Positions 54,683 through 64,000 of a stretch of 64,000 nucleotides of DNA are shown one piece after another. Under the pieces are notes generated by a model. It was given only the letters and a program-made list of their open reading frames with translations, was not told the DNA's origin and searched no databases. The translations under genes and the position numbers were made by a program. The DNA is from Litorivivens lipolytica (GTDB taxonomy: Bacteria; Pseudomonadota; Gammaproteobacteria; Pseudomonadales; Spongiibacteraceae), in the NCBI RefSeq assembly GCF_014191715.1, contig NZ_JACHWY010000003.1, positions 248,001 through 312,000 on the forward strand, written 5' to 3'. The first letter of the stretch is position 1, and every line of letters begins with the position of its first letter.

Positions 54683-56137
54683 TCAGGCGGGACGGTAGAC
54701 CTTGATATTGGCAAAGCCTTGCTCCACCAGATGCGCCGCATGCAGACGACTCATCACCCCCTTATCGCAATACAGGAGGTAGGTGATGTCACTGCTCAGC
54801 TCGGAGGATTTGCTGTGCAGCTCGTAAAAGGGCAGGTTCTGCACCGTCACGCCCGCAAGCTTCAGCGGCGAGCGCTCGGCCTCATCCGGGTGGCGCACAT
54901 CCAGCACAATGGCATCGGGCAAGGGCACCGGCAGCACCTCCACCTCTATCCGCTCCAGCTCTTCGTTAGCCAGCTCATCGATGGTGGTATAGCGCGCCTT
55001 GGCGAGCGCCGCCTCCAGCACCGCAAAGTCAAACTTCGCCTCCTGCTCGGCAACACGCTCCGGACGCGCCTTGGTGGTAGGCTTCACGGAAATAACGCCG
55101 CAATATTCCGGCATATTCGCCGCAAATTCCTCGGTACCAATCTCTGCGGCGGTACGGATGATGTCACCCTTGTCGGCGGCGATCAGCGGTCTCAATACCA
55201 ACTTGTCGGTAACCGCATCAATCACCGACAGATTGGTCAGCGTCTGGCTGGACACCTGGGCAATAGCTTCCCCCGTCACCAGCGCCTGCACATTCAGCTC
55301 ATCGGCCACCTTTTCCGCAGCGCGCAGCATCATGCGCTTGAGCACCACACCCATCTGCGAGTTGTCGACATTCTTCAGAATCTCGCCGACCACATCTTCA
55401 AAGGGCACGGTGACGAACTTCACCCGGTGCGAAGCGCCGTACTTCATCCACAGATAGAGCGCGACTTCCTTTACGCCGATTTCGTGATCACGCCCACCAA
55501 GATTAAAGAAACAGAAATGGGTGCGCAGGCCGCGCTTCATCATCAGGTAACTGGCAACCGGCGAATCAAAGCCGCCGGAAATCAATGACAGCACCGGGTC
55601 GAGGCTACCCAGCGGAAAGCCGCCCAAGCCGGGGTAGCGCTGATTGACCACAAACACCGTCTCGTCGCGCACTTCGATACGCACCACCACCTCGGGATTC
55701 GCCAGATCCACCCCTGCGGCGTCGGTATGCTGGTTAAGGCCGCCGCCCACATAGCGCTCCACATCCAGCGACTGAAAGTCGTGGGTGCCGGTACGCTTGC
55801 AGCGCACACTGAAACGCTTGCCCGCCAGACGCTCAGCCCACAGCGCCAGGGTCTTCTGATAAATATCGTCGATGCTGACCAGCGGGTACTCAGCCACATC
55901 CATGAAATAAGCAATGCCGGGGGTATTGCGCAACACCTCGACAAAGCTGGCGAGCGTTTCCGGGTCGGTACTGCGGGTCGCCACCACCATCTTGTCCCAC
56001 TCCCGCGCCACGTGAACCTCGGGGTCGAGCGGCTGCAACAGACGCTTCACATTGGTGTGCAACTGTTTAACGAACTGCTTGCGAACCGGGCGGCTCTTGA
56101 TGGTAATTTCGGGGAAAAACTTGACGATAAACTTCAT
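54683..56137 (-). CDS. thiI: tRNA 4-thiouridine synthase ThiI with rhodanese domain
   Basis: ThiI makes 4-thiouridine at position 8 of tRNA and, in enterobacteria, supplies sulphur to thiazole synthesis. The 484-residue protein has an N-terminal ferredoxin-like and THUMP region (about 1-165). The PP-loop ATPase motif SGGFDS is at 187-192, and C346 (EYCGVIS) is the disulphide partner. A C-terminal rhodanese domain carries the catalytic persulphide cysteine C457 (YCDKGVMS). Its divergent neighbour is glnA; the 345-base gap holds the glnA regulatory region. Confidence 0.96.
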   Translation of the reverse strand: MKFIVKFFPEITIKSRPVRKQFVKQLHTNVKRLLQPLDPEVHVAREWDKMVVATRSTDPETLASFVEVLRNTPGIAYFMDVAEYPLVSIDDIYQKTLALWAERLAGKRFSVRCKRTGTHDFQSLDVERYVGGGLNQHTDAAGVDLANPEVVVRIEVRDETVFVVNQRYPGLGGFPLGSLDPVLSLISGGFDSPVASYLMMKRGLRTHFCFFNLGGRDHEIGVKEVALYLWMKYGASHRVKFVTVPFEDVVGEILKNVDNSQMGVVLKRMMLRAAEKVADELNVQALVTGEAIAQVSSQTLTNLSVIDAVTDKLVLRPLIAADKGDIIRTAAEIGTEEFAANMPEYCGVISVKPTTKARPERVAEQEAKFDFAVLEAALAKARYTTIDELANEELERIEVEVLPVPLPDAIVLDVRHPDEAERSPLKLAGVTVQNLPFYELHSKSSELSSDITYLLYCDKGVMSRLHAAHLVEQGFANIKVYRPA

Positions 56138-56250
56138 GGCAGCCCAGACTTGGCGGATGACGGGAAAGAAAAGACGCTAGTATACCAGCCAATCCCCACG
56201 GTAGTGCGCCGCTCCGGCAGAATGGAAGCGCACCAAATCAGACCCAACAA

Positions 56251-56288
56251 TGCACCACAATCGACCACCCATGGTCTATATTGGTGCA
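56251..56288 (+). promoter_or_regulatory. Paired NtrC-binding sites upstream of glnA
   Basis: Two 17-bp NtrC-like boxes (56251-56267, beginning TGCACCACAAT; 56272-56288, ending TATTGGTGCA) have outer half-sites TGCACCA and TGGTGCA. Their centres are 21 bases apart, two helical turns. The full 38 bases form an imperfect dyad with 14 of 19 matching positions. A further half-site GCACCAAATCA begins at 56230. The pair is about 70-107 bases upstream of the -24 element, normal for an NtrC enhancer. Confidence 0.78.
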
Positions 56289-56357
56289 TAGCAGGCGCGC
56301 GATGCGCGCAAATCGCCCACAGAAGGCATTTTTCAGCTCCCTGAGACGGTTTTTAGG

Positions 56358-56373
56358 TGGCACAGCTTTTGCT
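56358..56373 (+). promoter_or_regulatory. Sigma-54 (-24/-12) promoter of glnA
   Basis: TGGCACAGCTTTTGCT matches the sigma-54 consensus TGGCAC-N5-TTGCW throughout, with the required 10-base spacing between the GG and GC dinucleotides. Transcription should start near 56384, giving a leader of about 100 bases. A separate TATAAT at 56423-56428 could be the -10 of a second, sigma-70 promoter, though no good -35 is visible. Confidence 0.88.
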
Positions 56374-56482
56374 TTCAGTGTGGGCACAATCAGGGGAGCT
56401 ATGCGCCTCTGAACGAACGGCATATAATCGCCCACTTTCGGCCCGGCCGATACAACCGACTCTCTATTGGAGGAAAGCCCTA

Positions 56483-57889
56483 ATGTCAGAGAACACTCTG
56501 AAACTGATTAAAGACAATGAAGTCAAATGGGTCGACCTGCGCTTCACCGATACCAAAGGTAAAGAGCAGCACGTTACCCTGCCCGTCAAAGAAATCGACG
56601 ACTCTTTCTTTGAAGAAGGCAAGATGTTTGACGGATCCTCCATCTCCGGCTGGAAAGGCATCAACGAATCCGACATGATCCTGATGCCTGACGACAGCGC
56701 ATCGGTTCTCGACCCGTTCACCGACGATCCGACCGTTATCGTTCGCTGTAACATCGTTGAGCCTTCCACCATGCAAGGCTACAACCGCGATCCTCGCTCC
56801 ATCGCTGCCCGCGCTGAAGAATACCTGAAGTCTACTGGCGTTGCGGATTCTGCCCTGTTTGGTCCCGAGCCCGAGTTCTTCGTATTTGACGACGTTAAAT
56901 GGCACGCTGACATTTCTGGTGCCGGCTACGCCATCAGCTCTGACGAAGCCGCTTGGTCTTCCAACAAAGTCTTCGAAGACGGCAACTTCGGTCACCGTCC
57001 CGGCGTTAAAGGCGGCTACTTCCCCGTACCGCCGGTCGACAGCCTGCACGACCTGCGCGCCGCCATGTGTGACGCCATGGAAGCCATGGGTCTGGACATC
57101 GAAGTACACCACCACGAAGTGGGTACTGCCGGTCAGTGTGAAATCGGCGTTGGCCCCAACTCTGCCGTGAAGAAAGCTGACGAAGTACAGATTCTGAAGT
57201 ACTGCGTACACAACGTTGCTCACGCCTACGGCAAAACCGCAACCTTCATGCCCAAGCCTCTGGTTGGCGACAACGGTAGCGGCATGCACTGCCACATGTC
57301 TCTGAGCAAAGACGGCAAGAACCTGTTTGCTGGCGACGCTTACGGCGGCCTGTCTGAAACTGCCCTGTACTACATCGGCGGCATCATCAAGCACGCTCGC
57401 GCGCTGAACGCCTTCGCGAACTCTTCTACCAACTCCTACAAGCGTCTGGTACCCGGCTTCGAAGCCCCCGTTATGCTGGCTTACTCTGCCCGTAACCGCT
57501 CGGCTTCTATCCGTATCCCGTACGTTTCCAACCCGAAAGCACGCCGCATCGAAGTACGCTTTGGCGATCCGTCTGCCAACCCGTACCTGATGTTTGCTGC
57601 CTACCTGATGGCTGGTCTGGACGGTATCCAGAACAAGATCCACCCCGGCGACGCTGCTGACAAGGACCTGTACGACCTGCCCGCCGAAGAAGCGGCCGAA
57701 ATCCCGACCGTTGCTTCTTCACTGGAGCAAGCCCTGCAGGCTCTGGACGCAGACCGTGAGTTCCTGACTGCTGGCGGCGTATTCGACGACGACATGATCG
57801 ATGCCTACATCGGCCTGAAGTCTGGCGAAGTTGAGCGCCTGAACATGACCACTCACCCGGTCGAGTTCGACATGTACTACAGCGTGTAA
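56483..57889 (+). CDS. glnA: Glutamine synthetase, type I (GSI-beta)
   Basis: This dodecameric enzyme makes glutamine from glutamate, ammonia and ATP. The 468-residue product includes [17 protein letters not shown] near the N terminus, the metal-binding [21 protein letters not shown], and the adenylylation tyrosine Y397 in [10 protein letters not shown]. The start at 56483 follows an AGGAAAG ribosome site; an upstream in-frame ATG would lie close to the promoter and add 42 unrelated residues. Expression should depend on NtrC and sigma-54. The codon pattern is unusually uniform, as expected for a highly expressed gene. Confidence 0.97.
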   Translation: MSENTLKLIKDNEVKWVDLRFTDTKGKEQHVTLPVKEIDDSFFEEGKMFDGSSISGWKGINESDMILMPDDSASVLDPFTDDPTVIVRCNIVEPSTMQGYNRDPRSIAARAEEYLKSTGVADSALFGPEPEFFVFDDVKWHADISGAGYAISSDEAAWSSNKVFEDGNFGHRPGVKGGYFPVPPVDSLHDLRAAMCDAMEAMGLDIEVHHHEVGTAGQCEIGVGPNSAVKKADEVQILKYCVHNVAHAYGKTATFMPKPLVGDNGSGMHCHMSLSKDGKNLFAGDAYGGLSETALYYIGGIIKHARALNAFANSSTNSYKRLVPGFEAPVMLAYSARNRSASIRIPYVSNPKARRIEVRFGDPSANPYLMFAAYLMAGLDGIQNKIHPGDAADKDLYDLPAEEAAEIPTVASSLEQALQALDADREFLTAGGVFDDDMIDAYIGLKSGEVERLNMTTHPVEFDMYYSV

Positions 57890-57905
57890 TTTCCAGCGCT
57901 AATCG

Positions 57906-57935
57906 AAAGCCCGGCCCTGTGCCGGGCTTTTTTTT
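57906..57935 (+). terminator. Rho-independent terminator of glnA
   Basis: The 10-bp stem AAAGCCCGGC/GCCGGGCTTT (57906-57915 and 57921-57930, loop CCTGT) is followed by a run of T to 57935. It separates glnA from the downstream DUF4124 and ntrBC genes. Confidence 0.93.
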
Positions 57936-58020
57936 GCCCGCGTTTTGCACACAGGGCTGCGCTTGAGGTTTTGCTTAAGACTTCGCGTATTTTTCAGCGC
58001 AACTGGCCTATGATGAGAGC

Positions 58021-58554
58021 ATGAAAACACTGACTGCCTTGTTATTCACCGCCCTACTGGCCTTCACGGCACAGGCTGCCCCCGAGCCCGAAGACGACGG
58101 CCCGGTCATTTATCGCTCCACCGATGCCCAGGGACGCCCCGTTTTCAGCGACCAGCCAAGCCGCGACGCCGAGCGGGTCAATGTTAAAGAACCCAACCGC
58201 ACTCCCGCGGTCAGGCCACGCCCTCGCCCGGAACCCAAGACCTCAACACCAGACAACGACAGCAGCGGCTACGAGGTTCAGATAACGAACCCTTCCGAGG
58301 GCCAGTTCGTCCGCAACGGTTTGCTCGGTATCAATGTCAGCGCCAATGTCCACCCACCCATGCTACCCAAGCATCAGCTGGAGTTTCTGCACAACGGCAA
58401 CTCTGTCAGTAAGGGATCCAGTTACACGGCCCGGATCGAGCGTCTAACTCCCGGTGGGCACCAGATCAGTGCTCGCGTACTGGATCGCGACGGCAACGTT
58501 CTGGGGCAGTCGGCACCCGTCTCTGTAACCGCTCAGTGGCCCGGCGGCAAATAA
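58021..58554 (+). CDS. DUF4124 domain exported protein
   Basis: This 177-residue protein has a signal peptide (about 1-19, ending AQA-A). A DUF4124 module follows (about 28-60, VIYRSTDAQGRPVFSDQPSRDAERV-like, in which the tyrosine and 'G-x-P-x-F-S-D' are typical), then a proline-rich linker (about 62-80). A C-terminal immunoglobulin-like strand region (about 88-177) is also present. Homologues commonly sit between glnA and ntrB in Pseudomonas-type genomes. The function is unknown; it may be periplasmic. It has its own start with no visible coupling to glnA, being 131 bases downstream, past the terminator. Confidence 0.85.
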   Translation: MKTLTALLFTALLAFTAQAAPEPEDDGPVIYRSTDAQGRPVFSDQPSRDAERVNVKEPNRTPAVRPRPRPEPKTSTPDNDSSGYEVQITNPSEGQFVRNGLLGINVSANVHPPMLPKHQLEFLHNGNSVSKGSSYTARIERLTPGGHQISARVLDRDGNVLGQSAPVSVTAQWPGGK

Positions 58555-58565
58555 ACCCTTCGCCA

Positions 58566-58582
58566 TGCACCATTTTGGTGCT
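58566..58582 (+). promoter_or_regulatory. NtrC-binding site upstream of ntrB
   Basis: TGCACCATTTTGGTGCT fits the NtrC palindrome TGCACC-N5-GGTGCA at 11 of 12 half-site positions. It lies 163 bases before ntrB, and a perfect 7-bp hairpin (GCGCTAT/ATAGCGC, 58586-58604) containing a TATACT -10-like sequence follows immediately. This suggests control of ntrBC by NtrC, perhaps repression at a promoter here. Confidence 0.75.
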
Positions 58583-58745
58583 CGTGCGCTATACTGGATA
58601 GCGCGGAGCCTCATTTTAGTCACCCCTCCGCTCCTCCCGCCGCCCCGGGGCGCCAACGACGCGGAACAAGCCCCTAACTCCGCCCCACCCCGATGGCCCG
58701 GATATTGCTAGCACCGCTAGGATAGAAAGGAGTTCAAACACCCGC

Positions 58746-59825
58746 ATGGCACCGGACAACCTGCACCACCGCATACTCGATAACCTCAAGACGGCGATCA
58801 TTCTGGTCGAACCGAATCTGACGGTGAGTTACCTGAATCCAGCCGCAGAAGCCCTGCTGGCGGTTTCGCGGCTGCGCATGACTGGTCACTCGGTTACCAA
58901 GCTGTTTTACGAGCCGGAAGACGCCATGATCAACCTGCTCGACGCCATCAACAACTTCAACGCCTATACCAAGCGCGAAGCCCAGCTGTCACTGCAGACC
59001 GGCGACAAGATCACCGTCGATTTTGCGGTGACGCCGGTCTACGAGGCCAATGGCCGCAAATCCCTGATCATTGAACTGCAACCGCTGGACCGCCTGCTGC
59101 GGATAAGCCGCGAAGAGGGTTTGTTCTCCAGTCAGGAGCACGCCCGGGTACTGGTGCGCGGACTGGCCCACGAGATCAAAAATCCGCTCGGCGGCCTGCG
59201 CGGAGCGGCCCAGCTGCTGGCCCGGGAACTGCCCGACGAAAGCCTCTCCGACTACACCAATATCATCATTGAAGAGGCCGACCGCCTGCGCAATCTGGTC
59301 GACAACATGCTCGGCCCCAACCAGAGTCTGAAAATGGAGCCCACCAATATTCACGAGGTGCTGGAGCGGGTGCGGCATCTGGTGGAGGCGGAAGGTGCCG
59401 GCGGTATTCAGGTTGTACGCGACTATGACCCCAGCATCCCCGAGCTGGTTGCCGACCGCGAGCAGCTGATTCAGGCGACGCTAAACATCGTACGCAACGC
59501 CGTGCAGGCTCTGCAGCAACAGAACAACCAAGTCGACAATCCGCGCATCGTGCTTCGCACCCGCACCCTGCGCCAATTCACCATTGGCTCGCATCGCTAC
59601 AAGCTGGTGTGTCGGGTCGACGTTATCGACAACGGCCCCGGCATCGCCGACAGCGTGCGCGAGGCCATTTTCCTGCCCATGGTCAGCGGTCGCCCCGAAG
59701 GTACCGGCCTGGGCCTGTCTATCTCACAGTCCATCATAAACCGTCACCGTGGACTGATTGAATGCTCGAGCGAACCCGGCAACACCGTGTTCACGCTCAA
59801 TATCCCTCTGGAGTCCGCCGCATGA
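58746..59825 (+). CDS. ntrB: Nitrogen regulation sensor kinase NtrB
   Basis: This cytoplasmic histidine kinase/phosphatase, controlled by PII, phosphorylates NtrC. The 359-residue protein has an N-terminal PAS domain (about 8-115), the phosphoacceptor H142 in GLAHEIKNPLGG, and an HATPase domain with NIVRNAVQAL (N-box), DNGPGI (G1) and GTGLGLSIS (G2). It lacks membrane segments, as expected. It overlaps ntrC by four bases (ATGA). Confidence 0.96.
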   Translation: MAPDNLHHRILDNLKTAIILVEPNLTVSYLNPAAEALLAVSRLRMTGHSVTKLFYEPEDAMINLLDAINNFNAYTKREAQLSLQTGDKITVDFAVTPVYEANGRKSLIIELQPLDRLLRISREEGLFSSQEHARVLVRGLAHEIKNPLGGLRGAAQLLARELPDESLSDYTNIIIEEADRLRNLVDNMLGPNQSLKMEPTNIHEVLERVRHLVEAEGAGGIQVVRDYDPSIPELVADREQLIQATLNIVRNAVQALQQQNNQVDNPRIVLRTRTLRQFTIGSHRYKLVCRVDVIDNGPGIADSVREAIFLPMVSGRPEGTGLGLSISQSIINRHRGLIECSSEPGNTVFTLNIPLESAA

Positions 59826-61258
59826 GCAAGCCGCATACCGTCTGGATCGCAGACGATGACCGATCAATACGCTGGGTACTGGAAAAAGCCCTCAATCAGG
59901 CCAGCATCACCACCCAAAGCTTTGAAAGCGGCGACGAACTGCTGACTCAACTGGATACCGGCATCCCCGACGCCATCATCAGCGATATCCGCATGCCCGG
60001 CATCGATGGGCTGGATCTGCTCACCAAAATCACCGAAAACTATCAGGGCCTGCCGGTCGTTATCACCACCGCCCACTCGGATCTCGACAGCGCCGTCGCC
60101 TCCTATCAGGGCGGAGCCTTTGAATACCTGCCCAAGCCTTTTGACGTGGACGAAGTGGTCGCCACGGTTCAGCGTGCGCTGGAACATACCAACAAACGGA
60201 AAGGCGCGGCCCCTGCCGCAGACAATTACGAAACACCGGAAATCATTGGTGAAGCCCCGGCGATGCAAGAGGTCTTCCGCGCCATCGGCCGCCTCGCCCA
60301 CTCCAATATCACCGTAATGATCAACGGCGAATCGGGCACCGGTAAGGAACTGGTCGCCCACGCCCTGCACCGTCACAGCCCCCGTGCCGACAAGCCCTTT
60401 ATCGCCCTGAACATGGCCGCTATTCCGCGCGACCTGATGGAGTCGGAATTGTTCGGCCACGAAAAAGGCGCCTTCACTGGCGCCGGCGCCCAGCGTCGCG
60501 GTCGCTTTGAACAGGCCAACGGCGGCACCCTGTTTCTCGATGAAATCGGTGATATGCCGGCCGAAACCCAGACCCGCCTGCTGCGCGTGCTGGCCGACGG
60601 CGAGTTCTACCGGGTTGGCGGCCACACCTCGGTCAAGGTGGACGTGCGCATCATCGCCGCCACCCACCAGGATCTGGAAAAACTGGTGCAGGCCCACAAA
60701 TTCCGGGAAGACTTGTTTCACCGCCTGAACGTTATCCGCATCCACATTCCGCGGCTCGCCGAGCGGCGCGAAGATATTCCGATGCTGGTGAAACATTTCT
60801 TCAAACAGGCCGCCACCGAACTCAACGTGGAACCGAAACGGCTGCGTCCGGAAGCAGAAGAATACCTGATGAAACTGCCCTGGCCGGGCAACGTGCGCCA
60901 GCTGGAAAATACCTGTCGCTGGCTGACGGTTATGGCCTCAGGTCGCGATATTCACATCAACGATCTGCCGCCGGAAATGCTGGAGCAACCGGCCAAAGAC
61001 GACGAAGCAAGCCCCGGCCTGCCCAGCGTGCACTGGCAGGACAACCTGCGACACTGGGCTGATCAGGAGTTGCTGCTGGGACGCGACCGCTTGCTGGACA
61101 GAGCGGTACCACAGTTTGAGCGCATCATGATTGAAGCCGCCCTGCACTACACTCAGGGCCGGCGCCGGGATGCCTCAAACCTGCTGGGCTGGGGCCGCAA
61201 TACCCTGACTCGCAAGATCAAGGAACTGGGTATGGGCGGAGACGATCTGGACGACTGA
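59822..61258 (+). CDS. ntrC: Nitrogen regulation response regulator NtrC
   Basis: NtrC is the sigma-54 activator for nitrogen assimilation. The 478-residue protein has a receiver domain with phosphoacceptor D55 (IISDIRMPG). The AAA+ domain carries GESGTGKE, the sigma-54-contact loop GAFTGA, and [14 protein letters not shown] Fis-type helix-turn-helix ([25 protein letters not shown]) ends the chain. The start at 59822 overlaps the ntrB stop. Its likely targets in this window are the boxes ahead of glnA and ntrB. Confidence 0.97.
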   Translation: MSKPHTVWIADDDRSIRWVLEKALNQASITTQSFESGDELLTQLDTGIPDAIISDIRMPGIDGLDLLTKITENYQGLPVVITTAHSDLDSAVASYQGGAFEYLPKPFDVDEVVATVQRALEHTNKRKGAAPAADNYETPEIIGEAPAMQEVFRAIGRLAHSNITVMINGESGTGKELVAHALHRHSPRADKPFIALNMAAIPRDLMESELFGHEKGAFTGAGAQRRGRFEQANGGTLFLDEIGDMPAETQTRLLRVLADGEFYRVGGHTSVKVDVRIIAATHQDLEKLVQAHKFREDLFHRLNVIRIHIPRLAERREDIPMLVKHFFKQAATELNVEPKRLRPEAEEYLMKLPWPGNVRQLENTCRWLTVMASGRDIHINDLPPEMLEQPAKDDEASPGLPSVHWQDNLRHWADQELLLGRDRLLDRAVPQFERIMIEAALHYTQGRRRDASNLLGWGRNTLTRKIKELGMGGDDLDD

Positions 61259-61275
61259 GGGCGCAAAGTTAAGCC

Positions 61276-62400
61276 CTACAAAAACTCAGCCAGCGTAATG
61301 CCAACCAGATTGGCAATGGCGTAGCCAAATACGCCACAGAGAATGGCGGGGGTCACCAGCGCATGCCAGCCCCGTGCCACCGCCATGGCCGCCGCCGTTG
61401 GCGGGCTGAGAATACAGGCGTTGGACGCCACAGCCAGTTCCGCGCCGTTCAGTTTCAGCAGGCGGCCAAACACCGACAGCAGCACCAGATGCACCGTGAG
61501 TAGAATGGCGGTGAACAGCATGATCTCCGCACCTTCCGTCATCGCCAATACAAAATTGATCTGCACCCCAATCACCGCAAAAAAGCAGTAAATCAGAATT
61601 TGTCCCAGCTCGTAGTGGCCAGTCAGGCGCGCAGCCTGACGCGGCAGTAAAGTCGCAAACAGTACACTCAACAAGGTGATCATCAGAAACTTGGCGGGCC
61701 CGTAATCCAGCCACTGGGCGGTGATATCGCTCACCGCCACAATCACCGCACTCAAGGCCAGCGAGCTCGCCAAACTCAAGGATGTGATGCCCCGGCTGCT
61801 GACGCCGCCGCCCGCGCCCGGCAAGGTCACATGCTCTAAAGGCTGAGGGCTGAACAAGCGCCACAGGCGCGGCATATTGGGCAGACTGAGCAGCAAGGCG
61901 AGAAAAGGCACTGCCACCGCAAACACCGACGCGACCGCCACGCCCATCATCGGGTCTGAGGCCTTGTTCATAGCCACCGCCACCGAACCGGCATTGGCGC
62001 TGCCGCCAATAAAGCCCGCGGTCAGAATACCCACCCAGACGCCTTCCTCGGCCCCCAGGTTTACCAGCGGCAGTGCAATCAGGGCGCCAATAACCGTCGC
62101 CAGCGCCGCCCCCAAAAAGGCGATAATGACGCGTCCGGATTCGCGCCAGATACGACGCAGGTCCGCCTGAAACAGCAGCATCGGCAGCGACAACGGCACA
62201 AAGTCCTGCACCACAATGCCGTAGACCGTCGCCGCTCTCGGCAGTATATCCAGCGCACTCAACAGCGCCGGAAACAGAATAATAAAGAGCACACCAAACT
62301 GGCCGATGCGCGGCCGGTTTTCCATCGCCATGCCCAGCGCAACAATCACAAGCACAAGGGCGAGAACAGCCATGGAATCGGTGGGAGCGAGCAGCGTCAT
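61276..62400 (-). CDS. DUF819 family membrane protein
   Basis: This is a 374-residue integral membrane protein with about ten segments. The pattern SALDILPRAATVYGIVVQDFVPLSLPMLLFQADLRRIWRESG, then LTAGFIGGSANAGSVAVAMN, matches DUF819, a family related in fold to glutamate and dicarboxylate permeases. The substrate is not known. A central loop (about residues 190-205, GAGGGVSSRG) links the two halves. It is convergent with ntrC and divergent from selO across 140 bases. Confidence 0.85.
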   Translation of the reverse strand: MTLLAPTDSMAVLALVLVIVALGMAMENRPRIGQFGVLFIILFPALLSALDILPRAATVYGIVVQDFVPLSLPMLLFQADLRRIWRESGRVIIAFLGAALATVIGALIALPLVNLGAEEGVWVGILTAGFIGGSANAGSVAVAMNKASDPMMGVAVASVFAVAVPFLALLLSLPNMPRLWRLFSPQPLEHVTLPGAGGGVSSRGITSLSLASSLALSAVIVAVSDITAQWLDYGPAKFLMITLLSVLFATLLPRQAARLTGHYELGQILIYCFFAVIGVQINFVLAMTEGAEIMLFTAILLTVHLVLLSVFGRLLKLNGAELAVASNACILSPPTAAAMAVARGWHALVTPAILCGVFGYAIANLVGITLAEFL

Positions 62401-62540
62401 GGAACTACCTGTTGTTATTGTTTAAAGAGGTTTTAGACAAAACCGTCATTGCGCGCCCATTCTGCGCAAGGCACGCGCCCTTCGCAAGTAAGGGCCCTGA
62501 AATGGTAAAGTGATGCCTTCCATTTCCCGCATGAATTTCT

Positions 62541-64000
62541 ATGTCAAAAGCGCCCGCATTTCAGAACTTATACACCACCCTCCCTGACCATTTCTTTCAC
62601 CGTCAGGGAGCCGACACCGTTCCCGCGCCGGAGCTGATCGCGGTGAACGACGAGCTTGCAAAGTTTCTGGAGATAGACGCGGAATGGCTGCGCTCCGCCG
62701 CCGGTCTCGACATGCTCAGCGGCAAGGCCTTCCCGGATTCCGCAGACCCCATCGCGACCGTCTACGCCGGCTTTCAATTCGGCAACTGGAACCCCCAGCT
62801 CGGCGACGGTCGCGCCCTGCTGATCGGCGAAGTGATTGCGCAAAACCAGCAGCGTTACGATGTGCAGCTGAAAGGTTCCGGTCGCACGCCCTATTCTCGC
62901 GGCGGCGATGGCAAATCACCGCTCGGGCCGGTGTTGCGTGAATATCTGCTCAGCGAAGCTATGCACACCCTCGGCGTGCCCACCACCCGCGCACTGGCCG
63001 CTGTCACTACCGGCGAAGAAGTGTATCGGGATTCTGCCTTGCCCGGCGCCATCCTCACCCGCGTGGCCAGCAGTCATATTCGCGTCGGCACCGTACAGTT
63101 TTTTGCCTCGCGCAAAGATACCGACGGACTGCGCGCCCTGTGCGATCACGTCATCGAGCGCCACTACCCCGACTGCCGCGAATCTGACAACCCTACTCAG
63201 GCGCTGCTACGCAATATCATTGAGCGGCAGGCGAAACTGATCGCCAAGTGGCAGGGGCTCGGCTTTATTCACGGCGTCATGAACACCGACAATATGCTGC
63301 TCTGCGGTGAAACCGTCGACTACGGCCCCTGCGCCTTTATGGAAGCGTTTGATCCAGCCACCGTATTCAGCTCGATCGATCACGGCGGCCGCTATGCTTA
63401 TGGCAACCAGCCACACATAGGCCACTGGAATCTGGCGGGGCTGGCTCAGGCGCTATTACCGTTGCTGCACGACGATGAAGACGAGGCAGTGAAAATTGCG
63501 CAGGCCGAAATCAATAGCTACCCCGACCTGCATGTAGCGGCCTACCAACATGTACTCACCCGCAAATTGGGGCTCAGTGACTACCGCGACGAAGACGATG
63601 CGCTGGTGACTGACTTACTGGAATTATTGAAAACCGAACGCGCTGATTTCACACTCGCCTTTCGCCGGTTGTACGAACGCGCCGCCGGCACAAGCAGCGT
63701 AAAAACCCTCTGGGACTTCAGCCCCGCCTTTGATAGCTGGCTGGCGCGCTGGCAAACACGCTTTGCTGACAGCACACAGCCAGAAAGCGAGCGCATCGAA
63801 ACCATGCGCACCAGCAACCCCCTGTTTATTCCCCGCAACCACCGGGTAGAAGAGGCCATTCAGGCGGGCAACCAAGGCGACTTCTCTGTTTTTCACACAT
63901 TGCGGGAGGTGCTGCGCGAGCCCTTCACCGACAACCCGGATAATCTGGACTACGCGCGCCCGGCAGCGCCACAGGAAGTGGTAAAGCAAACTTTCTGTGG
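62541..64000 (+). CDS. selO: Protein adenylyltransferase SelO (YdiU), cut at window end
   Basis: SelO is a pseudokinase-fold enzyme that transfers AMP from ATP to Ser, Thr or Tyr residues of redox proteins. The frame runs open from ATG 62541 to the window end (486 complete codons). It ends in VKQTFCG, the usual family terminus, so only a codon or two is missing. Hallmarks are YAGFQFGNWNPQLGDGRALLIGE, the GRTPYSRGGDGKSPLGPVLREYL segment, and GVMNTDNMLLCGETVDYGPCAFM with active-site N and D. Bacterial members lack the selenocysteine of the human protein. Here a Cys precedes the final Gly, where the human selenocysteine lies close to the end. Confidence 0.95.
   Translation, partial: MSKAPAFQNLYTTLPDHFFHRQGADTVPAPELIAVNDELAKFLEIDAEWLRSAAGLDMLSGKAFPDSADPIATVYAGFQFGNWNPQLGDGRALLIGEVIAQNQQRYDVQLKGSGRTPYSRGGDGKSPLGPVLREYLLSEAMHTLGVPTTRALAAVTTGEEVYRDSALPGAILTRVASSHIRVGTVQFFASRKDTDGLRALCDHVIERHYPDCRESDNPTQALLRNIIERQAKLIAKWQGLGFIHGVMNTDNMLLCGETVDYGPCAFMEAFDPATVFSSIDHGGRYAYGNQPHIGHWNLAGLAQALLPLLHDDEDEAVKIAQAEINSYPDLHVAAYQHVLTRKLGLSDYRDEDDALVTDLLELLKTERADFTLAFRRLYERAAGTSSVKTLWDFSPAFDSWLARWQTRFADSTQPESERIETMRTSNPLFIPRNHRVEEAIQAGNQGDFSVFHTLREVLREPFTDNPDNLDYARPAAPQEVVKQTFC

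Noticed and set aside
54626-55588. A 320-codon plus-strand frame opposite thiI
   Set aside because: thiI is complete and conserved on the minus strand; the plus frame is a shadow.
56486-57643. A 385-codon open frame on the minus strand opposite glnA
   Set aside because: glnA uses a strongly biased codon set, which keeps the antisense frame open. The translation has no family features and no ribosome site.

Overview
The window looks like a chromosomal segment of a free-living, aerobic gammaproteobacterium. Base composition is fairly G+C-rich throughout. The conserved blocks match pseudomonad and cellvibrionad gene order: gpmI-envC-ctpA; lptM-lysA-dapF-DUF484-xerC-HAD followed by a SutA-like gene and a PII gene; ubiC-ubiA beside rubredoxin genes; and glnA-ntrB-ntrC. 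A cytochrome P450, a rubredoxin/rubredoxin-reductase fusion, a TonB receptor and TRAP transporter genes suggest a marine heterotroph near the Cellvibrionales/Spongiibacteraceae. That placement is an inference from gene content. I see no tRNA or rRNA gene, CRISPR array, prophage or transposase gene.

Layout. 1-4.8 kb: the 3' part of gpmI, an EnvC-type amidase activator, the CtpA protease and galE. 4.9-9.7 kb: the lysine/cell-wall and chromosome-dimer block (lptM, lysA, dapF, DUF484, xerC, HAD phosphatase). 9.7-13.7 kb: SutA-like protein, PII, HexR-type regulator and UvrD. 13.7-18.6 kb: a TRAP transporter split into a plus-strand binding-protein gene and minus-strand QM permease genes, with a Dabb protein, an SDR and a thioesterase between. 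18.6-24.7 kb: YaaA, a tight YbjQ-YbjQ-M48-EVE operon, a methyltransferase-like gene, a 283-bp inverted-repeat element and an OprF/OmpA-like porin. 24.7-32.6 kb: paired AhpD-like proteins, a COG3146 acyltransferase-like protein, ubiA and ubiC interrupted by a TfpX-like pilin accessory gene, the rubredoxin fusion, a TauE permease and a CNNM-type protein. 32.8-43.4 kb: TonB receptor, PAP2 phosphatase, membrane AraC regulator, GGDEF/EAL protein, moaA, a cupin and a MoxR/VWA pair. 43.5-52.3 kb: a PilZ-kinase-PilZ group, P450, glutathione transferase, gshA, acpH, dsbB and lrgAB. 52.4-64 kb: a secreted hydrolase with a secreted partner, thiI, glnA with a well-formed sigma-54/NtrC promoter, a DUF4124 protein, ntrBC, a DUF819 permease and selO, which runs off the end.

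How it works together. Nitrogen control is the clearest circuit. PII (GlnK) at 10.1 kb, NtrB/NtrC at 58.7-61.3 kb and adenylylatable glutamine synthetase at 56.5 kb are all present. Sequence-visible NtrC boxes lie ahead of both glnA and ntrB, and an exact -24/-12 promoter lies ahead of glnA. A second theme is envelope maintenance: EnvC, CtpA, M48 protease, OmpA, DsbB and LrgAB. A third is signalling through cyclic di-GMP: an EAL protein with a degenerate GGDEF motif and two PilZ proteins around a CHASE kinase.

Most of the window is ordinary core genome. The less explained parts are the secreted hydrolase/partner pair under CRP-like sites, the YbjQ-M48-EVE operon, the gene inserted into ubiCA, the SutA-like gene beside PII, and the inverted-repeat element at 22.3 kb. 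I do not see a clear new defence or mobile system.
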